Origin: DATAQC01 sp046263055
GTDB lineage: Bacteria; Actinomycetota; Acidimicrobiia; Acidimicrobiales; AC-14
DNA: 7,221 nt
NCBI GenBank assembly: GCA_046263055.1
Contig: JBHELO010000044.1
Coordinates: forward strand, 1 to 7,221
Direction: 5' to 3'
A program made the position numbers and the translations under genes. The notes beneath the pieces are model-generated. The model was not told the origin of the DNA. It saw only the letters and a list, made by a program, of their open reading frames with translations, and made no database searches. Below are positions 4,937-7,221 of this stretch, in pieces; the stretch's first letter is position 1, and each line of letters opens with the position of its first letter.

Positions 4937-6556
4937 GTGCTCGGCGCCCGGCTTCTGGCCGGCACCGGTCCCCCCCTGACGGCGGCGGCACCGGCGGCTC
5001 CCCCGGGGCCGCCGGCCGGCCGCTGGCTACGCTGGCCCGACAGCGGGCGGGCCTCGCCGCCGCCCCCGGCGCAGGGAGGTGCCGCCATCCCCGACATCCG
5101 CTACGTGTGCCTGTCGGACCTGCACTTCGGGGCCGAGAACAGCGTGCTGACCTCGATTCGCCCGGGCAGCGTGGAGGTGGACCCCCACGGTGCCATGCCC
5201 ACCATGGACGCCCTGGTCGAGTGCCTGGCCGAGTTGGTCGGGAGGAACGAAGGGGCTCGCAAGCCCACCCTCGTGCTGTGCGGCGACGTCCTGGAGCTGG
5301 CCCTCGCCACCGACAACGTGGCTGCCATGGTGTTCGAGCGCTTCATCGACCGGGTGTTCCCCCCCAACGGGCGCCTTTTCGACGACACCATCCTGTTCGT
5401 GGCCGGCAACCACGACCATCACCTGTGGGAGTCCGCCCGGGAGCGCCAGTACGCCGACTACGTGGCCAGCCGTCCCCTCGACCAGGACCTGGAGATCCCC
5501 TGGCACACCACCCACATGTTCCTGGGGGACGGTGACCGCCCGGTGGACGCCCTCCTGCTCACCACCCTGGTCCGTCGGCGCCCCCACCTCCAAGACGTGC
5601 GCGTGCGTGCCGTCTACCCCAACCTGGGGCTCACCTCACCGGACGGGTCCCGCCACGTGGCCATCCACCATGGCCACTTCGTGGAGGGCATGTACCGGCT
5701 GATGTCCTCCCTCAAGACCATGCTGTTCCCGGAGCGCAAGGCGCCCCAGACGCCCTGGGACTGGGAGGCCGAGAACTTCGCCTGGATCGACTTCTTCTGG
5801 TCCACGCTGGGCCGCTCCGGCGAGGTCGGCACCGACGTGGGCATCATCTACGCCTCCCTTCAGAGCGACGCCGCCCTCCAGCGCCTGTCCCACAACCTGG
5901 CCAAGGGCATCTCGTCCAAGCTCTCCGGCCCGGCCGCCTGGCGGTGGGGGGAGGACAAGGTGATCTCCTTCGCCCTCGGCAAGGCGGTGGGTCGGGTGGG
6001 CCGCCTCGAGCGCAACCAGCCCACCATCGCCCTGAGCGACCGGGCCCGGGCCGGCCTCCTCACCTACCTGGAGGGACCGCTGCGCAACCAGCTCCTGGCC
6101 GAGAAGGACTCGGTGCCGACCCGGGTGACGTTCGTCTTCGGCCACACCCACAAGCCGTTCGAGACCCAGCTGCGCCCCGGTGGGTACCCCGGCACGGTGG
6201 ACGTGTACAACACCGGCGGCTGGGTGGTGGACAGCCGGTCGGTGGCGCCCCTCCACGGTGGGGCCGCCATCCTCCTCGACGAGAACCTCGACGTGGCCTC
6301 TCTGCGTCTGTACAACCAGGCCGCCGACCCGTCGTCCTACCGGGTCGGGCTGGCGGTGGCCGACCCGGCCGCCGACAACCCCTTCCTGGCCCGGCTGACG
6401 TCGCTCGTGCGGCCCGACGAGCCGCCGTGGTCAATGTTCTCGGCGGCCGCCGCCACCGTGGTGGACCAGCGCCACCGGGATCTCGACGTCCTCCTCCAGG
6501 CCACCGCCACCGACCCGGCAGCGGGCGGGCCCGACGAGGTGCCCGCCGCCGGGTAG
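4937..6556 (+). CDS. Calcineurin-like metallophosphoesterase, large, function unknown
   Basis: It is a two-metal phosphoesterase by its motifs (numbered from GTG 4937, 539 aa): DLH (61-63), GDVLE (116-120), GNHDHH (157-162), HHGH (244-247) and GHTH (402-405). Asp61, His63, Asp117, Asn158, His244, His403 and His405 are the expected metal ligands or catalytic residues. The substrate cannot be told. Family members cleave nucleotides, lipids or phosphoproteins. About 155 residues separate HHGH from GHTH and include the Trp/Phe-rich segment WDWEAENFAWIDFFW (274-288). This is a large insertion for the fold. The boundary given is the only canonical start upstream of the domain. Residues 1-50 are Pro/Ala/Gly low complexity, and a -10-like box and Shine-Dalgarno inside them favour initiation at ATC 5087 or GTG 5105. 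No convincing signal peptide or membrane helix was seen. The last 20 residues are low-complexity Ala/Pro/Gly/Asp. Confidence 0.85.
   Translation: MLGARLLAGTGPPLTAAAPAAPPGPPAGRWLRWPDSGRASPPPPAQGGAAIPDIRYVCLSDLHFGAENSVLTSIRPGSVEVDPHGAMPTMDALVECLAELVGRNEGARKPTLVLCGDVLELALATDNVAAMVFERFIDRVFPPNGRLFDDTILFVAGNHDHHLWESARERQYADYVASRPLDQDLEIPWHTTHMFLGDGDRPVDALLLTTLVRRRPHLQDVRVRAVYPNLGLTSPDGSRHVAIHHGHFVEGMYRLMSSLKTMLFPERKAPQTPWDWEAENFAWIDFFWSTLGRSGEVGTDVGIIYASLQSDAALQRLSHNLAKGISSKLSGPAAWRWGEDKVISFALGKAVGRVGRLERNQPTIALSDRARAGLLTYLEGPLRNQLLAEKDSVPTRVTFVFGHTHKPFETQLRPGGYPGTVDVYNTGGWVVDSRSVAPLHGGAAILLDENLDVASLRLYNQAADPSSYRVGLAVADPAADNPFLARLTSLVRPDEPPWSMFSAAAATVVDQRHRDLDVLLQATATDPAAGGPDEVPAAG
4991..5015 (+). 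terminator. Candidate terminator hairpin after rhodanese-ThiF
   Basis: CCGGCGGC (4991-4998) pairs perfectly with GCCGCCGG (5008-5015) around a nine-base C/G loop. It lies about 100 bp past the moeB-type stop and just before the -10-like box at 5028. If it does end that transcript, the phosphoesterase is transcribed from its own promoter. There is no T-tract. Confidence 0.35.
5028..5079 (+). promoter_or_regulatory. -10-like TACGCT and strong Shine-Dalgarno upstream of the phosphoesterase domain
   Basis: TACGCT (5028-5033) matches the TANNNT form of actinobacterial -10 boxes. Transcription would begin near 5040, with no clear -35. AGGGAGG at 5073-5079 is one of the best Shine-Dalgarno sequences in the window. 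Seven bases later comes ATC (5087-5089), in frame with the phosphoesterase, not ATG or GTG. Together these place translation start near 5087, downstream of the annotated GTG 4937. Confidence 0.45.
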
Positions 6557-6656
6557 GCCGTTCGAGGTAAAGGATCGCGACGTGGTGTGGCTGGCACTGC
6601 GGAAGTAGTTTCGGCGGTGACCCCGAACGTGGGCGAGTCGGGAGAAGGGGTGCCGC

Positions 6657-7221
6657 GTGGCCCGGGCGCTGCGGACGAAGGAGGACGAGCGAGGACACGA
6701 TCGGCCCGGTGCGACGCCGGCCGCGGATCGGGCCACCGCCGGCTTCGCCCTGCCCGCCTCACCCCTGTCCCGCCCGGCGGTGACCCGCCTCCAGGCCCGG
6801 GTCGGGAACGCGGCCACGGGCCGCATGGTGGCGGCCCGGGCCGCCGGGCGCCCTGCCTCCGCCCGACCTCCGGGCGGGACGGTCCAGCGGACGCCGTACC
6901 TGGCCAACGCCGACGACCTCATCTACGGCGACAGTCTGGAGGCGGACAAGGAACTGGCCTTCGTCGGCTCCTTCGCCCAGGAGCACACCTTCGTCAACTA
7001 CTCGGCCGTCCACGACCTGCGCGACTGGGCCATCGGCGAGGCCATCCGGGCCAAGGGTGGGATCGGTGGGGGGAAGGGGAAGAAGGAGGCGGGCGGCGGG
7101 CCCAAGAGCCGGATCGGCAAGCCGGAGCGGCGCCGCCCGCCCACGCCCCGGCGGGGCGGCGGCGGGGCGGTGGGCGGCGACAGCCACTACCAGATCAACG
7201 CACAGGTGACGGGGGCCATCA
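6657..7221 (+). CDS. N-terminal part of a protein with an LQ-x(3)-GN-x-A...VQR leader (DUF4157/eCIS-associated type), runs off the window
   Basis: The frame is open to the window edge, giving 188 residues and no stop. GTG 6657 is the only plausible early start: TGA lies in frame at 6618-6620, no other start codon intervenes, and GAAGGGG (6644-6650) sits six bases upstream. Residues 1-40 are polar and disordered. Residues 43-61 (TRLQARVGNAATGRMVAAR) and 75-78 (TVQR) resemble the leader of many actinobacterial DUF4157-type proteins, typically LQR..GN.AV..LL.R ... VQR, often found near extracellular contractile injection systems. The leader match is from memory. Residues 79-132 look folded (DDLIYGDSLEADKELAFVGS, then FVNYSAVHDLRDWAIGEAIR) and match no domain I know. 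Residues 133-171 are Gly/Lys/Arg-rich, and ordered sequence resumes at DSHYQINAQVTGAI. No signal peptide is present. It could equally be an ordinary polymorphic secreted protein. Confidence 0.75.
   Translation, partial: MARALRTKEDERGHDRPGATPAADRATAGFALPASPLSRPAVTRLQARVGNAATGRMVAARAAGRPASARPPGGTVQRTPYLANADDLIYGDSLEADKELAFVGSFAQEHTFVNYSAVHDLRDWAIGEAIRAKGGIGGGKGKKEAGGGPKSRIGKPERRRPPTPRRGGGGAVGGDSHYQINAQVTGAI

Noticed and set aside
6557..6656. TAGTTT at 6605-6610 as a promoter for the last gene
   Set aside because: It fits TANNNT, but there is no -35 partner and no other support, so it is too weak to list.
6431..6922. 163-residue minus-strand frame near the right end
   Set aside because: It spans the phosphoesterase end, the gap and the start of the last gene on the opposite strand, with shadow composition and no motif.
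6759..7187. 142-residue minus-strand frame at the right edge
   Set aside because: It is opposite the open + frame that carries the GN-x-A/VQR leader and a Shine-Dalgarno. Its own sequence is Pro/Ala/Gly-rich.

Overview
The window is very GC-rich, with G or C at nearly every third codon position. Its proteins (a DUF4190/septum-formation membrane protein, a sirtuin of a type common in actinomycetes, a CysO/MoaD-type E1 enzyme) point to a high-GC actinobacterium. An Acidimicrobiia-like lineage is plausible, but that is inference. There are no tRNA or rRNA genes, insertion sequences or CRISPR arrays. It reads as ordinary chromosome up to about 6560, then enters what may be the edge of an accessory locus.

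Layout from left to right: (1) a 521-residue membrane protein (59-1624, +) with a Lys/Ala-repeat tail, a long proline-rich stretch, a DUF4190-like membrane hairpin and an extracytoplasmic Septum_form-like domain. (2) A convergent gap with a strong GC hairpin, then a conserved actinobacterial protein of unknown function on the minus strand (1892-2623). Its promoter is the best one in the window. (3) Divergent from it, a Sir2-family NAD-dependent deacylase (about 2778-3575, +) whose possible starts lie in four tandem 18-bp repeats. (4) A rhodanese-ThiF/MoeB fusion (3713-4888, +) with its own putative promoter and Shine-Dalgarno. (5) A large calcineurin-like metallophosphoesterase (annotated 4937-6556, +). 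A hairpin, a -10-like box and a Shine-Dalgarno upstream suggest that translation really begins near 5087, possibly at an ATC codon. (6) The N-terminal 188 residues of a protein running off the right end (6657-7221, +). It carries the LQ-x(3)-GN-x-A ... VQR signature seen on many DUF4157-type and contractile-injection-system-associated actinobacterial proteins.

The genes do not form one pathway. Each + strand gene from the sirtuin onward has a gap of about 100-200 bp before its likely translation start, usually with hairpin or promoter-like sequence, so they look like separate transcription units. Sulfur-carrier activation (gene 4) and NAD-dependent deacylation (gene 3) are housekeeping-type activities. 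The points most worth following are the last, truncated protein and whatever lies to its right, the ATC-start candidate, and the histone-like tail on the membrane protein.
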